In this document: piece after piece, positions 33,622-46,174 of the stretch
How positions within the stretch are numbered: the first letter of the stretch is position 1
Layout: each line of letters opens with the position of its first letter
From: Conchocele bisecta
Lineage: Eukaryota > Mollusca > Bivalvia > Lucinida > Thyasiridae
DNA: 64,000 nucleotides
Direction: 5' to 3'
Assembly (NCBI GenBank): GCA_029237695.1
Contig: CM055268.1
Span: forward strand, 48,502,418 to 48,566,417
Notes under the pieces: model-generated
Database searches by the model: none
The model's input: the letters and a program-made list of their open reading frames with translations, nothing else
Told to the model about the DNA's origin: nothing
Translations under genes and position numbers: made by a program

Positions 33622-34566
33622 ATGTCAAACAGTATCAATACTCCTGTAACAGCCTGTGATATATCGAAAGATGAGCTGCGGGCGGCAGTGAAAGTATGTC
33701 AACGCGGGAAGTCAGGTGGTGCGGAAAACATCGTTTATGATCACATAATCCATGGAGGTGATCATTTGATTAACGTTCTGGCCTGGTTTTACACGGTTAT
33801 GCTCAAAAGATTATACACATGTATCAAGATGAAACATGTAGTAGTCATAACGCTGCATAAAGGAGGTAAAACACGTAAGGATGATCCAAATAATTACAGA
33901 GGCATTACTGTAAGTTCATGTCTATTAAATATTTATGGAATACTAATGTATCATCGGATTTACATAGAACGTTCAGATCAAATTTCGTCTCTACAAGGCG
34001 GTTTTCAGAAAAGACTCAGTTGTGTAATGACTTCATTCTTGCTGAGGGAGTGCATTTCATACTCAAAGGAACACGGTAGTAAAGTGTATGTATGCTGTTT
34101 AGATTCACAGAAGGCTTTTGATAAAGTGTGGCATGACGGATTATTCGTCAAGCTAAAGGAATTAGGAATTAATGTACCAGAACTGAATGCAATAATGGAT
34201 ATGTATAAAGGCATGACTGGTTGTGTCAGATATAAGAACTTGAAATCGGAAAATTTTAATGTACTGCAGGGAACTCGACAGGGTGGGGTTATCTCCCCAT
34301 TTGTCTACCTGGTGTATATAGATCAGCTGATACGAGAACGTGAACGTGACAGATATGGTGTGTCATTATATGGTATTAACTGCAGCTCTCCTACCGTGGA
34401 GGACGAAATGGTGTTAGTGTCATATTCGAAGAACGGTCTTGAAGATATGATGGACGTGTGTTATAAGTATTCATGTAAGTGGCGGTATAAATACAATAGT
34501 AGCAAGTGCAATGTTATTCTGTTCCAGGAATCAAAATATGATTACGTAACCAGAAATCGTACGTGA
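33622..34566 (+). pseudogene. LINE-B reverse transcriptase domain with altered active site
   Basis: This is an uninterrupted 314-residue frame. It has the fingers and palm motifs YRGITVSSCLLNIYG, SSLQGGFQKRLS, DSQKAFDKVWHDGL and GTRQGGVISPFVYL. The catalytic xADD box, seen as SADDMVV in LINE-A, reads TVEDEMVL here, so one of the two catalytic aspartates is replaced. The protein would probably be inactive. The frame ends at 34566 with a stop, and the C-terminal region continues in other frames. Confidence 0.85.
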
Positions 34567-35673
34567 CATCTTGGAAACGATGTTGTTGAAGAATGTGTAA
34601 ATTGCACCCATCTTGGTAACATATGTGACAAATATTTGGACACAAAGCAAAATACATTGTATCTTGGACGCGACTGCTAAAGTTCGATGAACTTTCATGA
34701 ATATTAGCAACAGTGGCATTCACAATGACGGTCTTCATCCATTGACGTCCAATAAAATCTACGAACGTATAGTGTTACCCAAGGCGTTATATGGATGCCA
34801 ATTATGGAACAACACAATACCAGCAGACTTTACAATATTATAACGCGCACATCGCCAGTGCATTAAATATATGCAAGGTTTGTCAAGAAGAACACGAAGT
34901 GATATTGCTGTGGGGCTAGTGGGATCATTGTCTCTTCAGGCAGAAATTGATCACTGGAAGTTGCGGTTCTTAGGCCAACTAATATACCTATCAACTTTTA
35001 GAGTAGCAAAACATGTTTTCGTGAACCGTCTTACAGCATACATTAACAACTCAACAGCGGCGATCGGCTTTATTCCTGATATATATCGCATTTTGTTAAA
35101 GTACGGACTACTAAATTTTCTCGAAGTATACAGTGAGACAGGTACCTTTCCAGTGAAGTCTGTGTGGGAAAATACATTGTATAATTCAACTCGTGAGCAC
35201 GAAAAGCTACTCTGGCATAACCGTACCGAGGCTGACAGTGATTGTCAAAGTTCAAGGTCAATCATCAGACATTGTCACCTTGTACCTTGTGATCAGATTC
35301 CGTCGTCAATCACAAATTAGCGATCCAATCTAAATCTGCAATTTTCCTAATTGCAAAAATGTTTTCTGACACATGGTCTCGTCATTGTGACAAGTGTGGA
35401 CACTTCACCAACAACATGATACCCCATTGCATGTACTACTGTATGTACTCTGAGGACCTGCCACAGAAATTATGGCGTAAAATCATTCAGCAATGCGGAA
35501 TGCATGTATTCAACCGGTTCACCTCTTTGAAAATTGAACGACAAATCTATGCGTTGTGTAGCGCTCCGAACATGTTACATATCACATGCGATGAATGTAA
35601 ATCGCTGTCAAACATTTGTACCGGGTACCTTCACATCTTAAAGTTAATGTGTTGCATCCCGTCCTTCAGCTGA
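34567..35673 (+). pseudogene. LINE-B ORF2 C-terminal region, in fragments
   Basis: QGLSRRTRSDIAVGLVGSLS and GFIPDIYRILLKYGLLNFLE (34871-35320) match the C-terminal half of LINE-A. A Cys/His-rich stretch, CDKCGHFTNNMIPHCMYYC (about 35390-35450), is the end of the protein. Several frameshifts separate the blocks. Confidence 0.7.
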
Positions 35674-36407
35674 AGGACGCCTCTGATCAGGTAGATATAT
35701 GGACATATGCAATTGTACCATGTATGCGATAGGCTTGGATCTATATTGACGGTTGTGAGTTGACGAGATACGTCATTGTCTGAGTGTTGAGCATAGTGGA
35801 AAATGATCCAGCAGCACACATGTGTTGTGAGATATTGGTACATTATATGTATGTTGGTATCAAGGACTTACACTTTGCAAAGTTTCCACATGACGCGTCA
35901 TAGACACTGATGTATGCACTTGAGATTGCGGTATACATGTACTTGGCAACCTCCGATAATGAGGGACATTATGTGCACCTGCTCGGACCTCATTGGTTCA
36001 ACCGACTTGATTGGTTGTGCTTGACTTGTAGTCTAGTTCAACCGGCTGGGCTGTCTGGCCTCCGGGTGATGGTAAGAGCTGGTGCATCGAGTGTTCTGTA
36101 ATCGCTGACTCAATGCATGGATGACGAAGTGGCGAGTGGACTACTTCTTAATGGTGCGAGTTTGTACCAGTATGAATGTGAAGTTGTATTATAGATGTAT
36201 ATATTACTTTCAAATTATCGTGCATCTGTTGGTTTCTTTTAGAAGAATACTGAGGTCGTGATTAATAATACTTTTCACTACGCCGGTCTTCTTCTATCAA
36301 CCACCATGAAACACTCTATTCTGTATTATACATGTATCTTGTTCCATTTGTACCATTTCTGCCATACTCTCCTTCAAGGAGAAAATAAAAGAATACTACT
36401 ATTACAA

Positions 36408-37488
36408 CAGCTATAGGCTGCTAATATAGGAGAAATGTACATTTTTGCTACTAAAACCTTCAGACATTTTTTGAAAAAAGTACTACATTTTCTTTTACAA
36501 ATATTGGATGTAGGAAATGTAAAAGAGCATATCTATTTTATTTTAGATACAGTGGTATCAGTTCATTCCGGCTAATAATTTCAGAAACAGCGCCAACCAT
36601 GACATGCATTGGTACCTGCGGTGCGTTACCTAAGTCCGGCTTGAGAAAACTCTCTTGTTCAGTTAACGTATTTGTGCCACAAACTAACATATGCCATGGC
36701 GTTGTTTGTATATTATAGAAAACAACGTCATGGCGTTTGGTACACGTATTACTGGTCCGCTGATGACAGAAGCATGACTGTCACCTGATGACATATATGC
36801 AGCGGTATTGTATTCTAATGTGTAAATATTAATGACAACATGGTGGAACTCGTTCGTGGCTGTGACTGGAAACATTTGGCTTATCGGTTTTGTGATCAGT
36901 GTAGATCCAGATCAACCTGCTCATAATATGCACAGTTCGCAAGTTCCATCAATGAAACACATACTTCTAATCTAACACGCAATATATTGTTATCAGGCTA
37001 CAAGAGCGTGCTATCTGATCAGGAGCTATACTGGTCACTGGTTCCATAAGCCCCATTTTCATCCAGTCGCAGCCGCATTTGAGATAGTTCATGTGATTGA
37101 GAGGCTTGTCGTATCTGACATAAATGATTGTACACTTTCATGGACTATTCAGTAAATGACGCCAACAATGTACGTAATGTATTTTTACCATTTTTGCCAA
37201 CTTACTTATTTGTTGACTTATTTTTTAAAGTAGTTTGCTGAATGTTGGCACCCAGCTAAAGGGATCTTACGACATTTAAAACCGGCATCGCCCCAGGTAT
37301 GACTGCGCATCTGCCGTTTCATCAGAACATACGATATTCACAATTCAAACATTGTATGACAACAACGTGACTTTTGTAATATCTTTATGTAACTGCAAAT
37401 GCGATCGGTCAGAATATGCACCGATCTAAAGTGAGATTTTGCCAGCCGTCGGCCGTTAGTTATTATATTGGCCGGTTATTATTCTCGG
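36408..37488. other. Intergenic with one bivalve-type TIR repeat
   Basis: A diverged member of the GATCCAGATCA family lies at about 36852-37075. A 22-bp inverted pair (CATGGCGTTGTTTG and AAACAACGTCATGGCGTTT) lies at about 36694-36740. No gene is seen. Confidence 0.5.
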
Positions 37489-38072
37489 GCCCGTTTCACT
37501 ACACTTGGTACGATACAAATGTTCGTACGAATATTTCTACCATTTTGATTCCGACTATAACGTGTTTCTGTAATACTACCATTTTGTACCTACACGTTCA
37601 TATCATTAAACACATACACGAACGAATTTCCGAAAACGGCTGTCAGAACAATTAAAGTGTTATTGTGGATTTCAAGTTTGCACATACGAACTTCTTAGGG
37701 CCCGTTTCACTAAGCTTTGTACGACTAAAATGTTCGTAAGTGCAAATTAGGATCGTCTGGAAACTTCAATTGCATATGCAGCCTATACTCAATAAATGTA
37801 AATCCAATAATTGTTAACAAGAAAACATTGTTAATATGAAATTAACAGACTATCACCAAAATGTTCGTAAGTGCAAATTTAGAATCGTCTGTAAATTTCG
37901 ATTGATGGATTTACATTTATTGAGAATAGGCTGCATATGCAGCCTATGCTCAGTAAATGTAAATCCAACTTTTGTTTACAAAAATACATTGTTAATGTGA
38001 AATTTACAGACTATTATAATCTTGCACTCACGAACATTTTAGTCGTACGATGTTTAGTGAAACGGGCCCCTG
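37489..38072. mobile_element. Two adjacent P-family palindromic MITEs
   Basis: Ends GGGCCCGTTTCACTACACTT (37489), GGGCCCGTTTCACTAAGCTT (37699) and the complement ATGTTTAGTGAAACGGGCCC (to about 38070) mark two units, one rearranged. The second contains two inner AATAAATGTAAATCC / TTTACATTTATTGA segments, so it is probably itself a nested pair. Confidence 0.7.
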
Positions 38073-38689
38073 GGTCACACCAGCAGAGGCGTCACGTTGC
38101 CATCTACCAGACACCCGAGTACTAATTGACACCCGAGTACTAATTATTATGTATATAGTATATTAATTTACAGCGTATACACTGATGCGCTAATCTTTCC
38201 AATAATTATAAATGTCTTTATTTCAAAATACTTGAATATTGTGCTTGAAGTATATGTTTGAAAATATTTTCGAAATTACCGGATATGTCAAATCGTGGTC
38301 CGTGGTTTAAATAACCCACATAATAAATAAGCAACTGAATCAATAATTGCATGGATATTATTGGCATTAATGATGTTTGGTGTAGCATTTTTCAGCATTT
38401 TATATACTAATAATTTGAAGCAGTCCGTGTTATTTGCAACATGTCTAAACATGCAAAGGGTCACCCTAAACACCACAAAAGGTGATATATGTCACTAAGG
38501 CCACACAGGCTGTTCGATGTTACTTGTACGTGCGTAAGTAGGTGTTTATATCACACATTGTTATTGACTTGAGTAAAGTATTATGTTTTATGGTCACGAG
38601 TTGACATTGTCAATAGATGTACAGAAACGTTGATAACTTGGAAAGATTAACGCAGGCGGTTGTGTATTCATGCGCCCGCATGCTCAAAC
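38073..38689. other. Intergenic, nothing recognised
   Basis: AT-rich sequence with a small direct repeat (GACACCCGAGTACTAATT twice at about 38108-38144). No gene is visible. Confidence 0.5.
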
Positions 38690-38779
38690 ATGTAAATCCA
38701 TCAATTTAAATTTCCAGACGATCCTAATTTTGTACTTACCAACATTTTAGTCGTACGAAGTTTAGTGAAAAGGGCTCCA
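38690..38779. repeat. P-family MITE, right-end fragment
   Basis: AACATTTTAGTCGTACGAAG followed by TTTAGTGAAAAGGGCTCC matches the right arm of the family. Confidence 0.65.
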
Positions 38780-38879
38780 GTTGTATTTTTATTTCAAGTT
38801 GATCAGGTTCTGCACCGTTCGCCATTTCATCAATAAAACACCTGCTATGCGTCTAACAAGCCATACAAATAGAGAATAG

Positions 38880-39010
38880 AGGTTATAGTGCATTTTGTTA
38901 TCAAGTTTATCAGACAAGGCTAGGAAACGTGTAGGCCGAGCCCGATAAACTTGATATCGAAAGCTAATAGCATGGTATTCCATTTACCGGGTAATGTTAC
39001 ATCATTCGGA
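38880..39010. mobile_element. Hairpin element around ATCAAGTTTATCAG
   Basis: TATCAAGTTTATCAGACAAG pairs with CCCGATAAACTTGATATC. A larger relative with the same arms lies at about 48905-49050, inside the foldback element. Confidence 0.55.
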
Positions 39011-39063
39011 TGTTGTTGTATACCGAGCCCCGCAGGGGACGTAGTATTCTTTTTTTTTATTTA

Positions 39064-39190
39064 TTCGTTCCCACGAAGTACAAATTTGTTCCCACGAAAT
39101 AACAATTCGTTCCCTCAATTTATCAATTCGTTCCCACCAATTAACAATTCGTTCCCTCAATTTAACAATTCGTTCCCACGGGAAATAACT
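39064..39190. repeat. 24-bp minisatellite, TTCGTTCCC units
   Basis: Six units of the form AATTCGTTCCCTCAATTTA occur in tandem. Confidence 0.85.
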
Positions 39191-42100
39191 TTGCAGATGA
39201 TTCTTTAGTTTAGTTTATACAATATTTTATTTCAGATTGAATTCATGTATGCGTCAACATTCATGGACAGATATTGTGAATAAGGATTAGAAAACAAGCT
39301 CAATGTGAGCTTATGTGAATTCTTCTCCTTTGATTCTTTAACGATTAATTGGTAAGTAATACTGATCCCCGAGCGGACTGTCCGCTCTAAGCTAGACTGG
39401 ATGCCATCATGTTCAGGTCCTGTTTGTGGGTCCACATCACACTAATGATGGATACTGTCTAGTTACTGATCCGCATGCGTCAGCACTATCCCACGTCATC
39501 TTGATCCAGTGTGTACGACACATGGCGTTAATGATGTATGTTGTGATCTACGTTGGTCACACATGTGCCAGCCTGACGATGATGCTAACATTTAGAGCAG
39601 GTGATCATCAGGACATTCTTCATGCTTTTCCTCGAATGTTAGGGTGTATGACGACACATTGCATTGTCGTCATGAAAAACTAATGGTCCTGAAAATCTTG
39701 TAGTCTTAGACCACCCGACACCTGTTAGTGTATTTGGACCACTGGACACCTTATGGTCGATCCCATTCCTTATCAGCCTGCTTTCTTTATCAGAGGGGTG
39801 CCCACTGGTATTGGCTGAGACAGGTACAGCTGATACATGTACAGGCCCCTATCAATCTATATTACTATCACATCTCTTATTTTCCTGTTCATTATTAGTG
39901 CACATAGTTGTTTTATTTCTTTTTTGTTTATTTTAGGGTGCATGTAAAATATATTTACAACAAATATTTACAACTTTCGACGTCTTTAATAGAAAATATT
40001 GCACATTTTTTAAATAATTATTTCATGATATTTCAAGCGATGATTCCAGAAACTAACGACGTAATATATATAATTTTCTCAGTAAACTTACAAAATTAAT
40101 TAGTAACTATTTTACCTACTCCCGCCGTAAGCATGAGCAGAGGAGTATTTGCATCCCACTATTCGTTCGGATAAGACAAGAAATACCTGTTCATGATTTG
40201 AAGGCACACAGGCATGCATTTGAATGCCTACATCTAAATCACAGGGCAATCTCTAAGCCAGACACCACCTGGGGTTCTGCGTATTATGTACAATATTCAG
40301 AATATGTGTAGGATGTGACTGAAATTGTATCTGATAGGAGAATGCTTGTGCAACAGGCCATGTGTTGCAAATGTGATAACTAAACAAATATATGTCCTGG
40401 AGTGGCGTATAGTGTTGTTAGTTTAGTGGACCTGGTGTGTGCACAAATGGATAAAGCCTGACAGGGATGACAAAATGGTTAAAATATTCCTAATTATGAC
40501 TTAAAACCAGCAGAAAGTCAGAGAAATAAAAATTGACACGAAAACGAAATATCGCCTTATTGATCTCTAATAATAGGCATTTAGAGGCAATATTTTGTTT
40601 TTATGGCAATTTCATTTCTCTGACTTTTTGCTGGTGTCTATTCATAATTATAATTTTTTAACCATTTTACCATCCTTAGCTCGCGATATTCACCTGTGAA
40701 TTAGGTTAGCGGAGTGAGATAGCGGTCACTATTCACTAACGTCATTATATTAATACTTATTTCCTGCGCCTACAGTACAACTGTTGAAATGGCGTGTGTA
40801 TCAAGAAACTTATGACGTTTAACAGGATATTTTCTTCATTGGTAGTCAAAGTGGTGGCCATCTTGAATTTCACAAATGCAAATGTGTCAATTCCTTCACA
40901 TTTTCGCATATATCTACCAAATATAGTAATATTCAGGCGTTAGTTTAAGTTTTGATGTTGGTGAAAAAGAATCTTATCTTTTTATATATCCTTGTCATTT
41001 CAGGTCAAGCTGACCTCTAAATGACCACAACAAGTTCAAATCTGCTGGGTACCCGCATCTATCCGAAAGATTACACATCATAAATGTCAGTCCGCATGCT
41101 ACCCATTTGTAAAAAAAAATTCCATCGAAACCTTATTGTATGCATTTTATGGGACTGTGCCTGTCGTCGATTACATATGGGTACCGTTTGCTTACGTATC
41201 ATTAGAACATAATTATTGCTCCTTAAATATGTATGCGATGGAAGTCATTTTGAGTGATTCTAATAAACATACACATTCACTGATAAATAAGAAACAAACT
41301 GCAAAATGTGTATACGCATATTCTGAAAGTATTTGAATAAACCAATTCTGAATGTCTGCTTGCTTACGCACTTGCACTTGACACCAATCTAAATTTCGTC
41401 AGTACATGTATTATACTGGAGTCGGCTAATACAGAAATTAAACTCGAAAGATTACTATGGAATGAAGGTATCGTCTACATAATTGGTCGTGAGCGAACTG
41501 CAATGACGGCTGTCAAGGCCCGCAGGCCAGACCGCGATATAGTGGCATAGCGAGCTTCCCTCCCGCCGGCCAGACCGCGATATAAACGTGTGTGGCGTCT
41601 ATTTATGGACATAAATGCAACTGACGGGCTGTAATTGATAAAATATACAAATCATTATGACCTAGAACAAATTGAGACATTACAATTTAGTTTCAAACTC
41701 AATGCCACGCATACCGAAGATGACAGTTTCGCAGACATCATCCGCTTTCCGTCATTACAATCAATTTACGTCCCATGGATGCGACGTAAAACATCACTCC
41801 TGCATCAGACAGATCTGAATTCAAAACTACAGCCCGCCTGGCAAGAACACTTACCGTATTATATTATGCTATCCGACTTCATGCCATTCGATATATCCTT
41901 ACAATGCGGGAGAATTGTCGTCTGCTGTTGTTATTAGCCGATCTATTTATAGATCGGCTATATATTGGTTATCATCGATTTTTGAAAAAGTTTGTAACCA
42001 CCCTTTTCTCCTATATTCGGTAATCTACAAACGCGAAATTTGTTGTATCACTTCCAAACTACATCAACCGGATAATTTGTCATTGTTGGCCATTATCTCT

Positions 42101-42442
42101 GTTTAAAACTTTAAATATAGCGAAATAACACAATTTGGCTATAAATAAACGTTTAACTACAAGAGTTCGGTAATTTGGCTATACATAAACGTTTTAGCAA
42201 GAGTTCGGTAAACTAAAGTTAGGCGGCTTGCCTTCTATTCATTACAAAGCGTGATATTCTTATTCGTGATTTGAATGGACCGGACCAACGTTGGCTCACC
42301 CAGCTGACCAATCAATCGAGCAGTTGCCGATCACATGATCTTGATATGCGCGCCAGCTTCATTTGCGAGAAGATAGACAACCAGATACAGGTAATATGTT
42401 TTGCAAAGTACATTGGAGTATAAATACCGCACAGAATATACG
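39191..42442. other. Repeat-poor intergenic stretch
   Basis: I see no gene in this stretch. A hairpin element with arms ATGGTTAAAATATTCCTAAT and AATTATAATTTTTTAACCAT spans about 40470-40675 and has an inner AAGTCAGAGAAATAAAAATTG-type arm. A duplicated phrase GGCCAGACCGCGATATA occurs at 41526 and 41569. A short hairpin (AGCCGATCTATTTATAGATCGGCT) lies at about 41937-41960, quoted as arms AGCCGATCTA. An open frame at 41635-41937 matches nothing I know and I do not call it. Confidence 0.5.
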
Positions 42443-43230
42443 CTACAAACTGTTAATTAACAGAACAGAACAGAATTTGATACACGGATGAGTAACCATT
42501 GTATAATCTATAAGTGATTGATTTCTAAAAGTAAGCTTTCCTATGCCCTTATCTTTACCAATACGGCCGTTCAGAATGAATACATTATTATTCTTACACA
42601 AATCAATCAATCTGTATCCGGAGGCATTTTTCTTCTTATCACATGATTTTCGATCTATAAGTATGCTATTGTTGTCTAAATTGGACACACAATCGAAGAA
42701 ATTGATTGTTTCGTCATCAAAACTAAAATAGTTGGATAAAAAGTTGTCTGATACTGTCATGATAATCAGATAAATCTGCTGTTCTACGGTTTGTATCGCC
42801 AGTCAGTATGACGTGACTGTATGAACTACACATATTTGTTATTTACATTTCTACCTGCATCATCTGATGGTCATTGAAAAAGGGCGACTGGTTCGGGGGA
42901 ATATACAGTACTCCTATAATAATGTCATCAGCATTTGTGAAAGATTTGCACAATTTAATCCACGACACATATTCACAGTCTGTATTTAAATAATCTATAT
43001 GGCATAGTAAATTATTCTTTACAAATATTCCGATGCCACCTGATTTCCCGGCACATATTTGTTTTCTGGGTTCGGACAAGAATGTGTAATTAGGGATGGA
43101 AATAACATCAAATGAATCAAGTTTTGTTTCAGTTATACACAGAAAGTCATATTCGTTCAATACGTCTGTAAATTTAGGGTATTGACAACGTGTTTTCAAG
43201 ACACACGTGTTCAAAGTTCCAACATTTATG
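42443..43230 (-). pseudogene. LINE-D ORF2 endonuclease, broken, 3' end missing
   Basis: On the minus strand, CITETKLDSFDVISIPNYTF and GKSGGIGIFVKNNLLCHIDY (about 42980-43140) are the endonuclease core. GVLYIPPNQSPFF follows, then (after a frame change near 42840) a GDTNRR-like motif near 42800 and NQSLIDYTMVTHP near 42480. The element stops at about 42440 without any reverse transcriptase. LINEs are usually truncated at the 5' end, so this one has lost its 3' part by deletion or rearrangement. Confidence 0.75.
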
Positions 43231-43536
43231 AATTTCTCCCGTAATTCCTAGTGAGATTGACCAGTCGGCGAGTTGTTTGGGTTGACCTCAATATCGCGAA
43301 TTTTGTCAATAATGTCTGGTTCTTCGCATGGGAAACACTGACCAATGGAGAACGACTGTCACATGACTGCCTCTCACTGGTGTGACGGAGACAGATCGAG
43401 GTTTATTTTCGCGATTATTTACATTCCGTGCAGGACCAATGCGTGTGGTTACACTGTCGACCGGATGTGGAATGAGCGAAGAGCCTAGTTCTTTCGATTT
43501 GAGGATGTTGGAAGGGGCGGAAGAGTTGAATATGGA

Positions 43537-44774
43537 CTACTGGTTTGGGATAGGTGGTGGTAAGTAATGTGTGCTTTCCAGTGTCTTGTCAAGGCTATTG
43601 TAACTTTGGCGAGATGGCGTGCAATGTGTGCCGGCGACCATGTTAGTGGGTCTCTCTAACTGCACGGGAAAAACTTTGTCACTCGGAGTATTTACCTGGC
43701 TATTGTTCGGATTGGAATGTGTACACAATCGTGGTGGAGCAGACGACAATTGGTTGGACACTGAATTTACGCTCTGGACACTTGTCACTGGGGCACTGTG
43801 TGGGATAAATCTGGGGCCGGAAGTGATGTCGGGCCGATTCACCACCCTGTCTGTTGGTGTTCGGCTGGTGGTTGCAATCTCCGCAATTTTGTGGCGTTGA
43901 GGACGCTGTGGTGTAGTGGGATAGCTTCTACGCTGGCTCAAATATGTTGCCGCTGGCTGGTTCCCTATATATACATTATAGTTCGCCGATGTGGCTGAAA
44001 GGGGCAAAATGGGGTTGGGAGTGTCTTCAATGTTTAAATATGACAACCTGGTGTCCCGGCTACCTGACATAATATGATATCAGTCGGGGAATTCGTCTTG
44101 GACATAACGCCGTTTACCACTAGTTTAGCCGGATATTGTATGGACACTCTCGATCCTGTATTTGCTTCCTTGAATTTTGTCCATATACGCCAACGAGCGT
44201 CAACAATTTCACGAGGATAATCGCGATCAATGACATATGGGGTTCCCCGTTTACGTCCCACGTTGTTCGTGATTGTTTCTGTGTCAGCGAAATCACGGAA
44301 CGCTACAATGATGTCACGTGTATACAGTTGCCTTTTCGGGGGACCAAAGGGATGTGCACGCTCTAAATACATGTTGTCGCCATATACTTGTAGATCATTC
44401 ACTAAGAACTGTCTGACGATACCAAAACAGTTGTCATTCCTTTGCATGGACATATTCCTCAATATTTGATTATTACGCCTACCCCGGGCTTCAATGTCTA
44501 TGGATTTGTAAGATATTAGGCGTATCATGTCCATGGATCTGTTAGTGGCCTTGGCCATGTTAGAAACATCAGAGCGCGTACGTTGTAAATATTCATGTAA
44601 CAAGTCCATACCTTTGTTCGTGTTGCTCTGTTGTTGCTTAATTTCTTGTAGGTCATTATAGATTAAGGTGAACTTCTCCATGCTGACGTGTGGAAAATCA
44701 GGACCAAAATTGTTCAAAATATTCCAACCATTCTGACCACAAGGCTGACCGCGACTACGCTGATTTTGTACCAC
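43537..44774 (-). pseudogene. LINE-D ORF1 of the L1 type (Transposase_22-like)
   Basis: The minus-strand frame 44774-44034 has a coiled-coil-like N-terminal region (IYNDLQEIKQQQSNTNKGMD) followed by the L1 ORF1 RNA-binding core: YLERAHPFGPPKRQ, TRDIIVAFRDFADTETI, GTPYVIDRDYPREIVDARWR and YPAKLVVNG. These match the order of the RRM and C-terminal domains of L1 ORF1p. A second frame (44070-43537) is Pro/Ser/Thr-rich and overlaps it, so it is either a frameshifted C-terminal tail or a separate remnant. No homology to the ORF1 of LINE-A or LINE-B is visible. Confidence 0.8.
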
Positions 44775-44780
44775 TGTGAA

Positions 44781-46174
44781 ATTACCCTCATGACCCCCGT
44801 CATTTTAGATTGAAGAGGCGCGAAACAGTTTTGTACGTCCACCGAATAATCAATCGTGTTTGCCATAATGATCAATCCAAACGCGAAAACAATTACAATA
44901 CCATCCATACTGATCACAAAATATGTCCTGCCTTTGAGTTCATTCACTGTAGATTACCGATTATTGACGATTTCATGCACCGTGAATGTTTTTACAAACA
45001 TTAGCCGCCATTGTTGTTGTTGTTGTTATAACAATATACGACTGGGGATTGTCCCTGCAGTATATTTATACTATACCGAGAGAAAAGTGGAGCCATTACG
45101 GCCCTTCTTAGATGCCAGATGTTTTAGGGAAAGTTTTGATTAAACTAGGAACTAAAGAACGCAAAAGAAAATGGCCGTCATTAAGTAGAGTGGAGGTGAC
45201 AATGACAATGCTCGCGCATTGACAATGCTCGCTTAATATTTACTTTTCGCCACAGGTCACTGTTGCATATCAAAATATTCCAGATTTTTGTTTCTGAATG
45301 TACAAAATAATAGTCTTGTCTCTATTTCACGTGACGGTGTGATGTCACGTGACGTCACTGCAGATGCAGCATTTTACTGAGTTTAATAGCAGCTTCACAA
45401 TTTACTAAAAAAACATGCTGAAGTGGATTGATAATGATATGTAGCTGCAGTATGTAGAAGTGTAACTAAAATTATTGTAATTTTCGTTCCTTTGTTGCTT
45501 ATTTATGGCTAAACTTTATAAATCGCTCATCTTTTACTTATGCATCAGTAAATGTAAATCCCGCCCCCCCCCCTCCCCCCCCCCCCACACACACAGCCAT
45601 GGAATTGTGGGGCTTTTATTTTTGCTGCCGTTAAAGCCCCGGCCCCGGGGAATCATGAAAGGTTAAAGCCCCGGGGTACACTGGGGGGATTGGGGGGGGG
45701 GGGGTCACATTGACTGATGCATTAACACTATGAACATTACAACAATAGCTATGCGCGAGCATTGGTGAACTATTGCTCAAACTTGACATATTTTAGTGGT
45801 ATAAAATAATAACCGCTCGCTCGATCCTGGTGTAAATGTCACATGATCATTGATAAACTTACTATTATAAACTTTGAGTTTGAAGAACAATGGGCACATT
45901 GAAACGCCAGTTCAGGATGTCGTAATTGCACTGCGAAATATTTTGTAGTAAATTCAGCACCGATGCTGCGATCCCACCCCACCCCACCCCATACAGTGCA
46001 GAGTACTGGTTTTACCCAGTCTACCCGGCTCTAAATAACTTAAGTTACAAGTCACAATAGGTTGAATAAGGTCAACTGAGGTTAGGTAATAACAAATAAA
46101 TTTATAGATTCTCATCCCCACCCGCCCCTAAACAAATTGCCAGATTATTTTTTTGTTTGTATATACTTTGATGT
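44781..46174. other. Intergenic with low-complexity G and C tracts
   Basis: Poly-C and poly-G rich tracts around 45561-45710 include inverted phrases (TTAAAGCCCCGG and CCGGGGTACACT). A purine-pyrimidine CACCCC run lies at about 45977. No gene is recognised. Confidence 0.55.

Larger units (their letters stand above)
31270..36407 (+). mobile_element. LINE-B, decayed full-length relative of LINE-A, head-to-head
   Basis: The order on the plus strand is ORF1 (31293-32160), endonuclease (about 32216-33000), reverse transcriptase (33622-34566), C-terminal region (34567-35660), and a 3' UTR ending in AAGGAGAAAATAAAAGAATA and a short TAC/ACT run at about 36407. It is clearly the same family as LINE-A by motif order and 3' end, but at the amino-acid level the two have diverged. 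It faces LINE-A head-to-head, with only a few hundred bases between their 5' ends. Confidence 0.8.

Noticed and set aside
41635..41937. A 100-residue plus-strand frame in the spacer
   Set aside because: It matches no known domain, has no splice or promoter context and could occur by chance.
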